Origin: Clostridia bacterium
GTDB taxonomy: Bacteria; Bacillota; Clostridia; Oscillospirales; Acutalibacteraceae
Reading direction: 5' to 3'
Assembly: GCA_017631955.1 (NCBI GenBank)
Contig: JAGBSJ010000006.1
Span: 1 to 37,231 of the forward strand
Length of the DNA stretch: 37,231 nt
The stretch's first letter is position 1; every line of letters begins with the position of its first letter. Made by a program: the position numbers and the translations under genes. Positions 6,627-14,551 of the stretch are shown here, one piece after another. Under the pieces are notes generated by a model that was not told where the DNA came from, did no database searches, and saw only the letters and a list, made by a program, of their open reading frames with translations.

Positions 6627-7844
6627 TTATACATTATAATATTTTTTCATTCTGTTCTTTTTAAGTATATGAGCAATTATGATTACTACCACAACTGCAA
6701 TTACTGAAAAGAATGCTGTGTAAAGCCCGCCTGTATCATTTTCACCTTTGACCTTCATCCACTGAGTATTCATATACTGCAATGTATCTGTTGGCAGATT
6801 ATGAAACGCCTGACTGTTTTTAAGTTCGTCAGGGTAAACGGCTTCACTATTGCCGAGTGAGTAATCAGGATTTTCTGTAACCGCCTTATTAGGTGTTGCA
6901 TAATAAATATACTCTGCATTTGCAAGGGCAATTTCCGGCTCTAACATAAAGTTTATAAATGCCTCGGCACCCTTTTTATTCTGTGATGCTGATGGAATAC
7001 ACATTGCATCATAGAAAGTATTCACACCTTCTTCTGGAAATGCGAACGCTAAATCGGGATTATTTTCAACCATCAACTCGTAATCCCCTGCATAATAAGT
7101 TGCAAAAGCGTATTCGCCGCTTTCCATTTTAATGAAAACTTCGTCCATTACATATTCAGGTTTTACTTTTTGACGTTGTTCCAAAAGAAGTGCCGCCGCA
7201 GCGTCCCAATCTTCTTTTTCAGTTGTATTGATACTCTGACCTAAGATAAACTGCGCAATCGCAAAAGAGTCGCGAGGGTTATTGAACATAAGGATTTTGC
7301 CTTTATACTGTTCATCCCAAAGCACTTTCCAACTTGTAGGTTCTTCTTTTACAAATTTTGTATTATAAATAAGAATTGTTGAACCAACATTATAGATTAC
7401 GCCATAATCACTTATTCCGTTTTCAACAAGATGACCGTATTTATCTTTGTCAAAATACTTGTTGTAATTAGGAATATTATTATAATCAAGTGGTAAAAGC
7501 ATCTCTTCAGAAATAAGACGCTCAACCATATAGTCTGACGGAATAATAATGTCGTAACTTACTCCGCCACCTGAAAGTTTCGAATACATATTTTCGTTTG
7601 ACTCGAATGTTGTGTAATTTACGTCACACCCTGTAAGGCGTTCAAACTCAGAGATTACATCAATCTCTTCGTCGTCAATATATTCGCCCCAGTTATACAC
7701 ATTAAGCACTGTTCCCTGAAGACCAAGTTTTTTATAGTATTCAATAGTATCGGCTGAGAAAAGTTCGTCTTCTGCATAAACAGGAGTTGCAAATACAGAA
7801 AGAATCACAATAAAAGCGATTATCAAAGAGAGTAGTTTTTTCAT
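6627..7844 (-). CDS. potD: spermidine/putrescine ABC transporter substrate-binding protein, C-terminally membrane-anchored
   Basis: Captures polyamines outside the membrane for the PotABC permease. The 405 residues start with a signal peptide (MKKLLSLIIAFIVILSVFA, likely cut after Ala24 at VYA-ED) and continue into a PotD/PotF-type fold (LNVYNWGEYIDDEEIDVISEF). There is no lipobox cysteine, the usual anchor in Gram-positives. Instead the C-terminus carries a hydrophobic helix (about residues 374-394) followed by KKNRMKKYY, a stop-transfer anchor. The start overlaps the end of potC by 4 bp. It is the last gene of potABCD, followed by a terminator-like hairpin. Polyamine type is family-level; putrescine versus spermidine cannot be told. 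Confidence 0.9.
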   Translation of the reverse strand: MKKLLSLIIAFIVILSVFATPVYAEDELFSADTIEYYKKLGLQGTVLNVYNWGEYIDDEEIDVISEFERLTGCDVNYTTFESNENMYSKLSGGGVSYDIIIPSDYMVERLISEEMLLPLDYNNIPNYNKYFDKDKYGHLVENGISDYGVIYNVGSTILIYNTKFVKEEPTSWKVLWDEQYKGKILMFNNPRDSFAIAQFILGQSINTTEKEDWDAAAALLLEQRQKVKPEYVMDEVFIKMESGEYAFATYYAGDYELMVENNPDLAFAFPEEGVNTFYDAMCIPSASQNKKGAEAFINFMLEPEIALANAEYIYYATPNKAVTENPDYSLGNSEAVYPDELKNSQAFHNLPTDTLQYMNTQWMKVKGENDTGGLYTAFFSVIAVVVVIIIAHILKKNRMKKYYNV

Positions 7845-8671
7845 TCATTACCCTCCTTCTGCTTTTTTCTCTGTTTCTTATCAGAGCGTGACTGTGCCAC
7901 ATTCATAAGAATTAAAAGTACAAACATGGCTCCGAAAATAAGAGTTGAAAGCGCATACATATCTGGCTTTACGCGTTTCTTTGTCATTGAGAAAATGTGA
8001 ATAGGCAATGTCTGGAAATCAGGACCGTTTGTAAAGTAACTGATTATGAAATCGTCAAGCGACAAAGTAAATGCCATAATTGCGCCTGCTACAATTCCAG
8101 GCAAGATAGCAGGGAATACGACCTTGAAAAAGGCCTTTACAGGATGGCAACCCAAGTCCTGTGCCGCTTCAAAAATTCTGTTATCAGTCTGACGAAGTTT
8201 TGGCAAGATTGACAGAATTACATAAGGCAACTGGAATGTTATGTGGGCTATAAGAATTGTGCCAAATCCCAACACATCTTTTTTGTTAAGCATTACCCCT
8301 GCAAAAACGAACAAGAGCATCATTGAAATACCTGTAACGATTTCAGGGTTCATCATAGGAATATTTGTAACTGTCATAACTGATGACTTTACAAATTTAT
8401 TTCTCATTGAGTTTATTCCCACACTTGCAAGGGTGCCGAGCACTGTTGCTATTGCGGCAGAGATTACTGCCAACACAACTGTGTTTTTAAGGGCATCCAT
8501 AGTTGCTTTGTCGTGGAAAAGTTTTTCATACCATTGAAGTGAAAAGCCCTCAAAGATATATGTGCTTTCTGTTCCGTTGAATGAGAACACCATCATTACA
8601 ACCATTGGCGCATAAAGGAACACGAAAACAAGTGCTAAATAGAGTTTTGATAATGGAGATGTTTTTGTCAT
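7841..8671 (-). CDS. potC: spermidine/putrescine ABC transporter permease PotC
   Basis: One of two membrane channel subunits of the polyamine importer. The 276 residues contain about six membrane helices and the ABC-permease EAA loop EAAQDLGCHPVKAFFKVVFPAILPGI (about residues 167-192), which contacts the ATPase. FNGTESTYIFEGFSLQWY near the N-terminus is typical of PotC. The reading frame overlaps potB and potD by 4 bp each (ATGA), indicating translational coupling. The C-terminus is very basic (SDKKQRKKQKE). Confidence 0.93.
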   Translation of the reverse strand: MTKTSPLSKLYLALVFVFLYAPMVVMMVFSFNGTESTYIFEGFSLQWYEKLFHDKATMDALKNTVVLAVISAAIATVLGTLASVGINSMRNKFVKSSVMTVTNIPMMNPEIVTGISMMLLFVFAGVMLNKKDVLGFGTILIAHITFQLPYVILSILPKLRQTDNRIFEAAQDLGCHPVKAFFKVVFPAILPGIVAGAIMAFTLSLDDFIISYFTNGPDFQTLPIHIFSMTKKRVKPDMYALSTLIFGAMFVLLILMNVAQSRSDKKQRKKQKEGNE

Positions 8672-9495
8672 ATAAGCACACCTCCGTCATCATCACTGTC
8701 AGTAAAGTAATTAAGCACGCCAAGACAGATTAAAATCATAACCATAAGTACAAGTGAAAGTGCCGCACCTAAGTTATAATTGTATGCAGTCTGGAACTGA
8801 CCTTCAATAACGTCACCGATAAGTGTAATCTGTCCGCCACCGAGTTTTTGTGTAATATAGAATGTACTTACACTTGGCACAAACACCATAGTTACACCAC
8901 TTGCAATACCCGGTACTGACAATGGGAATATAACTTTGCGAAGACAATAGAACTTGTTACAACCCAAATCCTGAGCTGCCTCAACAAGAGAATTGTCCAT
9001 TTTAGAAAGCGCAGTATAAAGCGGTAAAATCATATAAGGTAAGAAGTTATAAACCATACCTAAAATGACCGCTCCCCCTGTGTTGAGCATCTGTAATGGC
9101 TCAATACCGAACAGTCCTAAAAATCTGTTTATTACACCTGACTCGCCTAAAATTGTAATCCACGAATAAGTGCGGATTAAGAAACTCATCCACATAGGTA
9201 ACATTACAAGCATTGTTGCAACACCTTGGAATGATGCCTTTGTCTGTGCCAATGCATAGGCAAAAGGATACGCAATTAAAAGGCAGATAAATGTTGCAAC
9301 CGCACCATAACTGATTGACAGAATAAAAGTGTTTGTGTAGTCCCCAATCTGTGCAATATTGTTAGTGGTAAAATTGCCGTCAGCATCTGTGAAGGCGTAA
9401 TAAATAACCATTATGAGCGGTGCTACTATAAATAACACCGACCAGAGCATATAAGGTGCATTAAGCATCTTTTGAAGGAATGAGGACTTCTTCAT
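8668..9495 (-). CDS. potB: spermidine/putrescine ABC transporter permease PotB
   Basis: The second membrane subunit of the polyamine importer. The 275 residues have six predicted helices and the EAA loop EAAQDLGCNKFYCLRKVIFPLSVPGI in the second half. MLPMWMSFLIRTYSWITILGESGVIN is a characteristic PotB stretch. The start codon shares one base with the potA stop (TAATG overlap at 9495), and the end overlaps potC by 4 bp, so all four genes are a tight operon. Confidence 0.93.
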   Translation of the reverse strand: MKKSSFLQKMLNAPYMLWSVLFIVAPLIMVIYYAFTDADGNFTTNNIAQIGDYTNTFILSISYGAVATFICLLIAYPFAYALAQTKASFQGVATMLVMLPMWMSFLIRTYSWITILGESGVINRFLGLFGIEPLQMLNTGGAVILGMVYNFLPYMILPLYTALSKMDNSLVEAAQDLGCNKFYCLRKVIFPLSVPGIASGVTMVFVPSVSTFYITQKLGGGQITLIGDVIEGQFQTAYNYNLGAALSLVLMVMILICLGVLNYFTDSDDDGGVLI

Positions 9496-10613
9496 TACTC
9501 CTCACCCACCTGAGATAACTCATCAAACTCATCACTAAATGAGCTGTAATCGCCGTAAAGACCTGAATACTGTGATTTTTTCATAATATGCATTTCATCA
9601 GGGTCAATAGAAATACCGATTACGTCGCCTACTTCACTCTTTTCAGTAGTCTGAATCATCCACTTAAAGTTATCAATATCAACAATAATTTCGTAGTGAA
9701 CACCTTTGAATGTTACTGATGTAACTGTGCCTTGTAACATACCTTTTTCAGGTGCTACAACGTCAATATCTTCAGGACGAATTACTACGTCAACGGGCTC
9801 ATTTTTCTTAAAGCCCTTATCAACACACTGGAATTTGATATTGTTAAATTCAACAGTGAAATCCTCTTTCATAATACCGTCAAGAATATTACTTTCACCG
9901 ATAAAGTCAGCAACAAAGGCATTCTTTGGCTCGTTGTAAATATCAAGTGGTGTGCCAATTTGCTGAATTTCGCCACCATTCATAACAACAACTGTGTCAG
10001 ACATTGAAAGTGCTTCTTCTTGGTCGTGAGTAACATATATAAAAGTAATGCCCAATTTCTGTTGAATGTTTTTAAGCTCAATCTGCATATCTTTACGAAG
10101 TTTAAGGTCAAGAGCACCAAGTGGCTCGTCAAGAAGCACAACTCTTGGGTTAACCGCCAAAGCGCGCGCAATAGCAACTCGTTGTTGCTGACCACCTGAA
10201 AGTGAGTCAATACGACGAGGACCAAACCCTTTAAGATTAACTAAAGTGAGCATTTCGCTTACCTTTGATTTAATATCGTCTTCTTTCCACTTTTTAAGGC
10301 GAAGTCCGAATGCGATATTTTCATAAACATTCAAATGAGGAAATAAGGCATAACGCTGAAAAATGGTGTTAACCTGTCGTTTATATGCAGGAACACCATT
10401 GATATTTTTTCCTTCGAAAATAACATCACCTGAATCCTGTTGTAAGAAACCTGCGATAATACGCAAAGTTGTTGTTTTACCACAGCCCGAAGGACCGAGC
10501 AAAGTGATAAACTCACCATCACGGATATATAAACTGATGTTATTGAGTATTTTTTGATTGTCAAAGCTTACGCTTATGTTTTTGAGGTCAATAATAACTG
10601 GATTGTTTTTCAA
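9495..10613 (-). CDS. potA: spermidine/putrescine ABC transporter ATP-binding protein PotA
   Basis: The ATPase that drives polyamine import at the inner face of the membrane. The 372 residues show Walker [10 protein letters not shown] (40-48), Q-loop region (about 86), signature LSGGQQQR (138-145), Walker B VVLLDEP (158-164), the switch His in YVTHD and a C-terminal TOBE-type regulatory domain (about 290-350). The start is TTG at 10613, supported by AAAGGGG eight bases upstream; no ATG lies near, and the conserved DLKNISVSF begins at residue 9, so the N-terminus is correct. It is the first gene of the operon, behind a promoter and a leader of about 80 bases with two hairpins. Confidence 0.94.
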   Translation of the reverse strand: MKNNPVIIDLKNISVSFDNQKILNNISLYIRDGEFITLLGPSGCGKTTTLRIIAGFLQQDSGDVIFEGKNINGVPAYKRQVNTIFQRYALFPHLNVYENIAFGLRLKKWKEDDIKSKVSEMLTLVNLKGFGPRRIDSLSGGQQQRVAIARALAVNPRVVLLDEPLGALDLKLRKDMQIELKNIQQKLGITFIYVTHDQEEALSMSDTVVVMNGGEIQQIGTPLDIYNEPKNAFVADFIGESNILDGIMKEDFTVEFNNIKFQCVDKGFKKNEPVDVVIRPEDIDVVAPEKGMLQGTVTSVTFKGVHYEIIVDIDNFKWMIQTTEKSEVGDVIGISIDPDEMHIMKKSQYSGLYGDYSSFSDEFDELSQVGEE

Positions 10614-10698
10614 TTATGCAGCCCCTTTCCAACCGATAGATATAGTTGGGATTTGACGGAAAAACACAATTCCGCCCCACCCTAATTGGTATGAATTA

Positions 10699-10727
10699 AA
10701 TATAAATAAAATTTTGCAAAAAGTCAA
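10699..10727 (-). promoter_or_regulatory. potABCD promoter
   Basis: Minus strand: TTGACT (10727-10722), 17-base spacer, TATATT (10704-10699). The leader that follows can form a 7-bp hairpin (GGCGGAA/TTCCGTC, about 10653-10675) and a 5-bp hairpin (CCAAC/GTTGG) just before the Shine-Dalgarno. Confidence 0.7.
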
Positions 10728-10754
10728 TAATTTTGACAAAATTCTTTAATATTT

Positions 10755-11441
10755 TCAGCCGATAATTTTTGCTAATTTGTCAGGGTTTCTTGTAGTGATA
10801 TTATCAGGACCAAAAGACAAAATTTTATGCATATTATCTTCGTTGTCAACTGTCCAGATTGACACTAACAATTCATTTTCGTGAAAAATATCAACTAACT
10901 CTTTTGATGCACTTTTATAGTTAAAGTTTATGCCGATAGCCCCCGCATTTTTAACCTTTTCAACGAGAGAAAGTAAATAGTTTCTGTTTTTGTTCTTTAA
11001 TTTACTTACTTTCACATTAAGAAAATATGAAACTTCAGGGCTTTTTGTCTTTACTGCATCAACAAAATTATCATTAACACCTGTATAGAAAATTTTATCT
11101 TCAACATTATATTCTTTTGCTAAAGGATAAACTTTTTCTAATTCGTCAGTCATTTTTATATCAACATTGGCTTTTGTATTCTGAAAACTACCCAAAAGTG
11201 CGAATGCTTCACAAAGCGTGATTTCTCCACCTATTGGCTCGTCGTGAGAAAGCACAAGGTCACCGTTTTTATTAGCACGCAAGTCGAATTCAATAATATT
11301 TGCGCCACTTTGAACGCCTTTTTTCATTGATTCAAGAGAATTTTGTTTTGTGCCCATACAACCAGTATGAGCAGTAAATGTAAAGCCCTTTGGCAAGTTT
11401 AGTTTTGCATTTTTGTATTTCTTGTAAAAGATATTAAACAT
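10755..11441 (-). CDS. glycerophosphodiester phosphodiesterase family protein
   Basis: Belongs to the GDPD TIM-barrel family, which hydrolyses glycerophosphodiesters to glycerol-3-phosphate and an alcohol. The 228 residues lack a signal peptide, so the protein is probably cytoplasmic. Catalytic residues seen are His25 (AHTG), Glu51 and Asp53 (IIEFDLR) and His66 (LSHDEP). Two changes are odd: the near-invariant HR is HT (Thr26), and the usual PENT motif is KQNS. Activity or substrate may therefore differ from typical family members. It stands alone between the pot operon and the cobalamin-controlled operon on the other strand. Family call firm, activity uncertain. Confidence 0.82.
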   Translation of the reverse strand: MFNIFYKKYKNAKLNLPKGFTFTAHTGCMGTKQNSLESMKKGVQSGANIIEFDLRANKNGDLVLSHDEPIGGEITLCEAFALLGSFQNTKANVDIKMTDELEKVYPLAKEYNVEDKIFYTGVNDNFVDAVKTKSPEVSYFLNVKVSKLKNKNRNYLLSLVEKVKNAGAIGINFNYKSASKELVDIFHENELLVSIWTVDNEDNMHKILSFGPDNITTRNPDKLAKIIG

Positions 11442-11506
11442 AAAACCACATCCCTATAATTTATACTAACATTTTAATCTTAAATTTTATATAAATCAAG
11501 TTTTTA

Positions 11507-11535
11507 TTGATTTATTTTGAGAACAAGTATATAAT
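11507..11535 (+). promoter_or_regulatory. promoter of the cobalamin-riboswitch operon
   Basis: TTGATT (11507-11512), 17 bases, TATAAT (11530-11535). Transcription should begin near 11542, just before the aptamer. Confidence 0.8.
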
Positions 11536-11544
11536 CATTTTGAT

Positions 11545-11735
11545 ATAGGTTAAGAATGTCGGGGAATCAGGTGAAAATCCTGAACGAGTCCGTCGCCGTA
11601 AGCAGATGAGTGATTTTCATACTCTTTGCCACAAGAGTAAAGTCATTGGGAAATCCCGAGAAGACGAAAATTGCATTTGAACTGCAAGTCGGAATACCCG
11701 GTTCTTGGAGATGAGCAGAGCAGAACCTAACACGC
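11545..11735 (+). ncRNA. cobalamin riboswitch (aptamer)
   Basis: The conserved blocks of the cobalamin aptamer are present in order: GGGGAATCAGGTGAAAATCC (11561-11580), then CGAGTCCGTCGCCGTAA, TGCCACAAGAGTAAAG (about 11627-11642), and the B12-box-like AGTCGGAATACCCGG (11687-11701). A 3' hairpin GGTTCT/AGAACC (11700-11705 and 11722-11727) with loop TGGAGATGAGCAGAGC is the likely kissing-loop partner. It precedes a lipoprotein and an ECF transporter subunit on the same strand, so corrinoid binding should lower their expression. Subclass (adenosyl- or hydroxo/methylcobalamin) was not determined. Confidence 0.9.
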
Positions 11736-11965
11736 CATAAATACAGCCCTTTAGCGAATTTTCACTTTTTCACCCTTGATTTGCGTCAGCAAACCTGCGG
11801 TCTCAAAAGCAAAAATTCATCTAAATTTCAAGTATTTCTGGTGCAGAGCAGTTTTTGCTGAATAAGTTTTTGACAAAGCACAATAAAAAGACCGTCAAAA
11901 CCGTATTAGATTCTGCTCTACTCATCTCTTTGTTCTTGTCGCGGAAACCGATATAGGAGCAAACT
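11736..11965 (+). promoter_or_regulatory. long expression platform of the cobalamin riboswitch
   Basis: This 230-base stretch holds no convincing gene. It contains an enclosed hairpin domain (GAATTTT 11756-11762 with AAAATTC 11812-11818, inner TTTGC/GCAAA at 11780-11793) and the segment TTCTGCTCTACTCATC (11911-11926). That segment pairs at 15 of 16 positions with the aptamer's 3' hairpin (11710-11725). Its core TGCTCTA can instead pair with TAGGAGCA (11954-11961), covering the Shine-Dalgarno before 11966. No strong intrinsic terminator is seen, so translational control is more likely than transcriptional. Confidence 0.5.
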
Positions 11966-11998
11966 ATGTATCGAAAAAAATTTAAGGAGATTACAAGT

Positions 11999-12415
11999 AT
12001 GAAAAATGTAATGAATTCAAAAGTAGTACTGTCTGTTCTCTCGCTGGTGCTTATTGTGGCTATGGCACTTACATTTTCAGCGTGTGGCAACGATAGTAAC
12101 ACAAACACAGGCGATGCAAAGGTAGAAAAATCTTTTGTGTTTAAGGTAATAGACCTTGACGGAAGCGAAAAATCCTTTGACATCAAAACAGATGCCAAAA
12201 CAGTTGGCGAGGCACTTGTGAATGAAAAACTCATTTCAGGTGAACAGGGCGATTACGGTCTTATGGTTGATACCGTAAACGGCATTAAGTATGACTTCAC
12301 CGCTGACGGTGCATACTGGGCATTCTATGTGAACGGTGAATACGCTATGAGTGGTGTTGACACAACAGAAATCGACGAAACCGCCATCTATTCATTTGTA
12401 GCAACAAAGGCATAA
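11999..12415 (+). CDS. DUF4430 (transcobalamin-like domain) lipoprotein
   Basis: A predicted membrane-anchored extracellular lipoprotein of 138 residues: signal peptide, lipobox LTFSAC with Cys29, a short Asn/Thr-rich linker, then a DUF4430-type domain (about 45-138; TVGEALVNEKL, YWAFYVNGEYAMSGVDTTEI). This domain resembles the C-terminal domain of transcobalamin and intrinsic factor, which caps bound cobalamin. The cobalamin riboswitch upstream and the ECF S component two bases downstream support a role in corrinoid capture for uptake, which is inference. Start: ATG at 11999 has AAGGAG nine bases upstream and gives a normal signal peptide. An in-frame ATG at 11966 also has a good AGGAG six bases upstream, and the true start is undecided. 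Confidence 0.8.
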   Translation: MKNVMNSKVVLSVLSLVLIVAMALTFSACGNDSNTNTGDAKVEKSFVFKVIDLDGSEKSFDIKTDAKTVGEALVNEKLISGEQGDYGLMVDTVNGIKYDFTADGAYWAFYVNGEYAMSGVDTTEIDETAIYSFVATKA

Positions 12416-12416
12416 T

Positions 12417-12935
12417 ATGAGAAGTGAAAAGTATAAAAAGTTGGTTGATATTATAGTGTTCACTATGTTGGGCGTTATAATGCTACTGTCAAAGTTGTTG
12501 CTTGAAGGTATTCCTAATGTACATTTATTGGGTACACTCATTGTTGCATATACAACAGTTTATCGCAAAGATGCATTGAAGCCAATTTACATATTTGTTC
12601 TGTTATCGGGACTTGTTTATGGTTTTGGTATATGGTGGGTTCCATATTTATATATATGGACAATTCTTTGGGGTATAGTAATGCTTTTACCAAAGAATAT
12701 GAAACCCGTGGTTGCAGTCCCCGTATATATGATTATTTCGGGACTTTTTGGACTTTTATATGGCACACTTTATGCCCCGGCACAAGCATTGTTATTCGGA
12801 CTTGATTTCAAGGGAATGATTGCTTGGATTGTTGCTGGCTTTTCATTTGATGTTATGCATTGTGTAGGAAACGTGGTGTTGGGAATTCTTATTTTACCAA
12901 TAGCAACGGCACTACGAAAATTTCATAAGTATTAA
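12417..12935 (+). CDS. ECF transporter S component, candidate cobamide/cobamide-precursor uptake
   Basis: A 172-residue integral membrane protein with about five to six helices (for example KLVDIIVFTMLGVIMLLSKLLLEGIPNVHLLG and PVVAVPVYMIISGLFGLLYGTLY), matching the ECF S-component pattern. It should bind a vitamin and join a shared EcfAAT module encoded elsewhere. The start is one base after the lipoprotein stop, so the two are co-translated under the cobalamin riboswitch. The ligand is therefore probably a corrinoid or a cobamide precursor, although sequence alone does not settle this. A strong terminator follows. Confidence 0.75.
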   Translation: MRSEKYKKLVDIIVFTMLGVIMLLSKLLLEGIPNVHLLGTLIVAYTTVYRKDALKPIYIFVLLSGLVYGFGIWWVPYLYIWTILWGIVMLLPKNMKPVVAVPVYMIISGLFGLLYGTLYAPAQALLFGLDFKGMIAWIVAGFSFDVMHCVGNVVLGILILPIATALRKFHKY

Positions 12936-12941
12936 AAAAAG

Positions 12942-12973
12942 ACCGATTGGGGGAAATCCTCAATCGGTTTTTT
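12942..12973. terminator. terminator between the cobalamin operon and the dockerin gene
   Basis: Stem ACCGATTGGGG/TCCTCAATCGGT-like (12942-12952 with 12958-12968, one wobble) followed by six T on the plus strand. Seven A residues before it give a T-run on the minus strand, so it can end both convergent transcripts. Confidence 0.9.
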
Positions 12974-12989
12974 ATATTGTATTTATATT

Positions 12990-14513
12990 TTAATTAAACT
13001 TCAATGTGTCTTCCAAGTATAAATCCAATGCTATTGCATCAAATCCATCAATTGCACCGTCGTGGTTTATGTCGCCTGCATAATACTCGGCAGTATTTTT
13101 TTCAGGACAACTACCCAATGTTGATGCGGTTACAACTTTGTCATAGTCAGTTATATTTGTTGTATTTGAGCCATCAATGTCACCACGTTTTGCAACAATA
13201 TATGTTTTTGTTATGCCTGTTGCAGTTTTTGTTGTTTGCACTAAACCGCCAGTTAAATCAGTATAGCTTGAAAGTCCGCCAGTAAATCCTGATGGTATTG
13301 CAAATTTTTCTTGTAACGTAGTAACGTCTTTACCTACAAATATAACATTCATACTATCTTCAATCGTAATGTCACCTACATTGAAGCTCAACATTACTTT
13401 TCCATAAAGGTCAGTTGCAAGTGTAGGATATGTCAATCTAAAAGAACCTGCACTAAAGCGCTCACCAGTAGAAACATGCCCCTCTGCAAATGTTGCACCA
13501 CCAACAACTGTTTCAGAGCCAACAAGAAAGTAGTTATAATATACGGTTGAGACATCATTGTTTAACGGGTCATCCCATGTCATATCAACTGCATACCACT
13601 TATTATCTTCCATTTTTACATAGTTCCACGCGTGGCCGCCACCACCTGCTATACCAACTACAACAACACATGGTATTCCTTCTCGGTCACACAAAAGTTT
13701 GAACGCTTCGGCATAACCTTCACATACAGTTAAAAATGGTTCAGTAAATACAGAAACCGGTTCGTGGTCAGTTGGGTTTTTGCTACTATTATTATAGTTA
13801 GGGTCATATTGCACTTGTCTTACAATAGTATCGTGTATACTTTTAAGTTTTTCATATCTTGTTATTCCGTGAACTTCAAACTTATTTACGGCATCAATAA
13901 GTTGATTATAATAATTTTCAACTGATGTAGCGTTAGCATAAACTGCTGTATTAATTTTTATCGCTACCGAAATTGCGGTTACAACAATCAAGAGAACTGA
14001 TTCATCATCCGTTGTATAAAGTTCATAATTAGCAATGCCGTAGGAAAAGCTATTAATCCAAAACATCTCAGGGTGGTCATCCATTAAAGCGGTAATGCCC
14101 GACAATGCAACTTCAAAAACACTTGTCCATACCTCATCTGATAAGTACAATGTATTTTCACTAACTGTAGCAGCACCCACAATAGCTGTATTAAGGGGCA
14201 CCGTGAGTGTTTTGTCTATGCACACCCCTGCCGCTTTTACAGTATCATAAACAGACTTCTGGTCATTAGTAAGATATGAGTAAAACCAGTGCATATCATC
14301 AGCACCAGATGAAAAATACTGATTTGCTACAGGCGCTTTATTGTTGACTTTTATTATCGCAGATGGGTCGTATTGTTGAACTGGACCACTTTCCCGCACT
14401 TCTATATCAAAAGCAGGTTTTTCCTTTTCTGCAAATGACATTATAGGCATTGCGGTTAAAAAGACGCAAAGTGCCATTATGACACAAAAGATTCTTGAAA
14501 TCGTTCTTTTCAT
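12990..14513 (-). CDS. secreted transglutaminase-like protein with C-terminal dockerin
   Basis: Exported 507-residue protein. A signal peptide (MKRTISRIFCVIMALCVFLT, cut near residue 28) is followed by a helical region. A transglutaminase/protease-like core (about 215-330) has a complete Cys264 (TVCEGYAEAFK), His294 (GGGHAWNYV) and Asp310 (AVDMTW) triad. Next comes a beta-rich stretch, then a dockerin (about 444-503) with GDIDGSNTTNITDYDKV and AGDINHDGAIDGFDAIALDLYL. The first calcium loop is degenerate; the second is canonical. Dockerins plug proteins into cohesin scaffolds, so this is probably a cell-surface complex component, perhaps a protease or peptide cross-linker. No cohesin gene is in the window. 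A terminator is shared with the convergent operon. Confidence 0.87.
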   Translation of the reverse strand: MKRTISRIFCVIMALCVFLTAMPIMSFAEKEKPAFDIEVRESGPVQQYDPSAIIKVNNKAPVANQYFSSGADDMHWFYSYLTNDQKSVYDTVKAAGVCIDKTLTVPLNTAIVGAATVSENTLYLSDEVWTSVFEVALSGITALMDDHPEMFWINSFSYGIANYELYTTDDESVLLIVVTAISVAIKINTAVYANATSVENYYNQLIDAVNKFEVHGITRYEKLKSIHDTIVRQVQYDPNYNNSSKNPTDHEPVSVFTEPFLTVCEGYAEAFKLLCDREGIPCVVVVGIAGGGGHAWNYVKMEDNKWYAVDMTWDDPLNNDVSTVYYNYFLVGSETVVGGATFAEGHVSTGERFSAGSFRLTYPTLATDLYGKVMLSFNVGDITIEDSMNVIFVGKDVTTLQEKFAIPSGFTGGLSSYTDLTGGLVQTTKTATGITKTYIVAKRGDIDGSNTTNITDYDKVVTASTLGSCPEKNTAEYYAGDINHDGAIDGFDAIALDLYLEDTLKFN

Positions 14514-14551
14514 AACAACACTCCGTTCTATTTAATATTTATTTTTTCTTC

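Noticed and set aside
11821-12234. 137-residue minus-strand frame in the riboswitch leader and lipoprotein gene
   Set aside because: Antisense to a lipoprotein gene with a signal peptide and to the structured leader; no ribosome site or recognisable domain.
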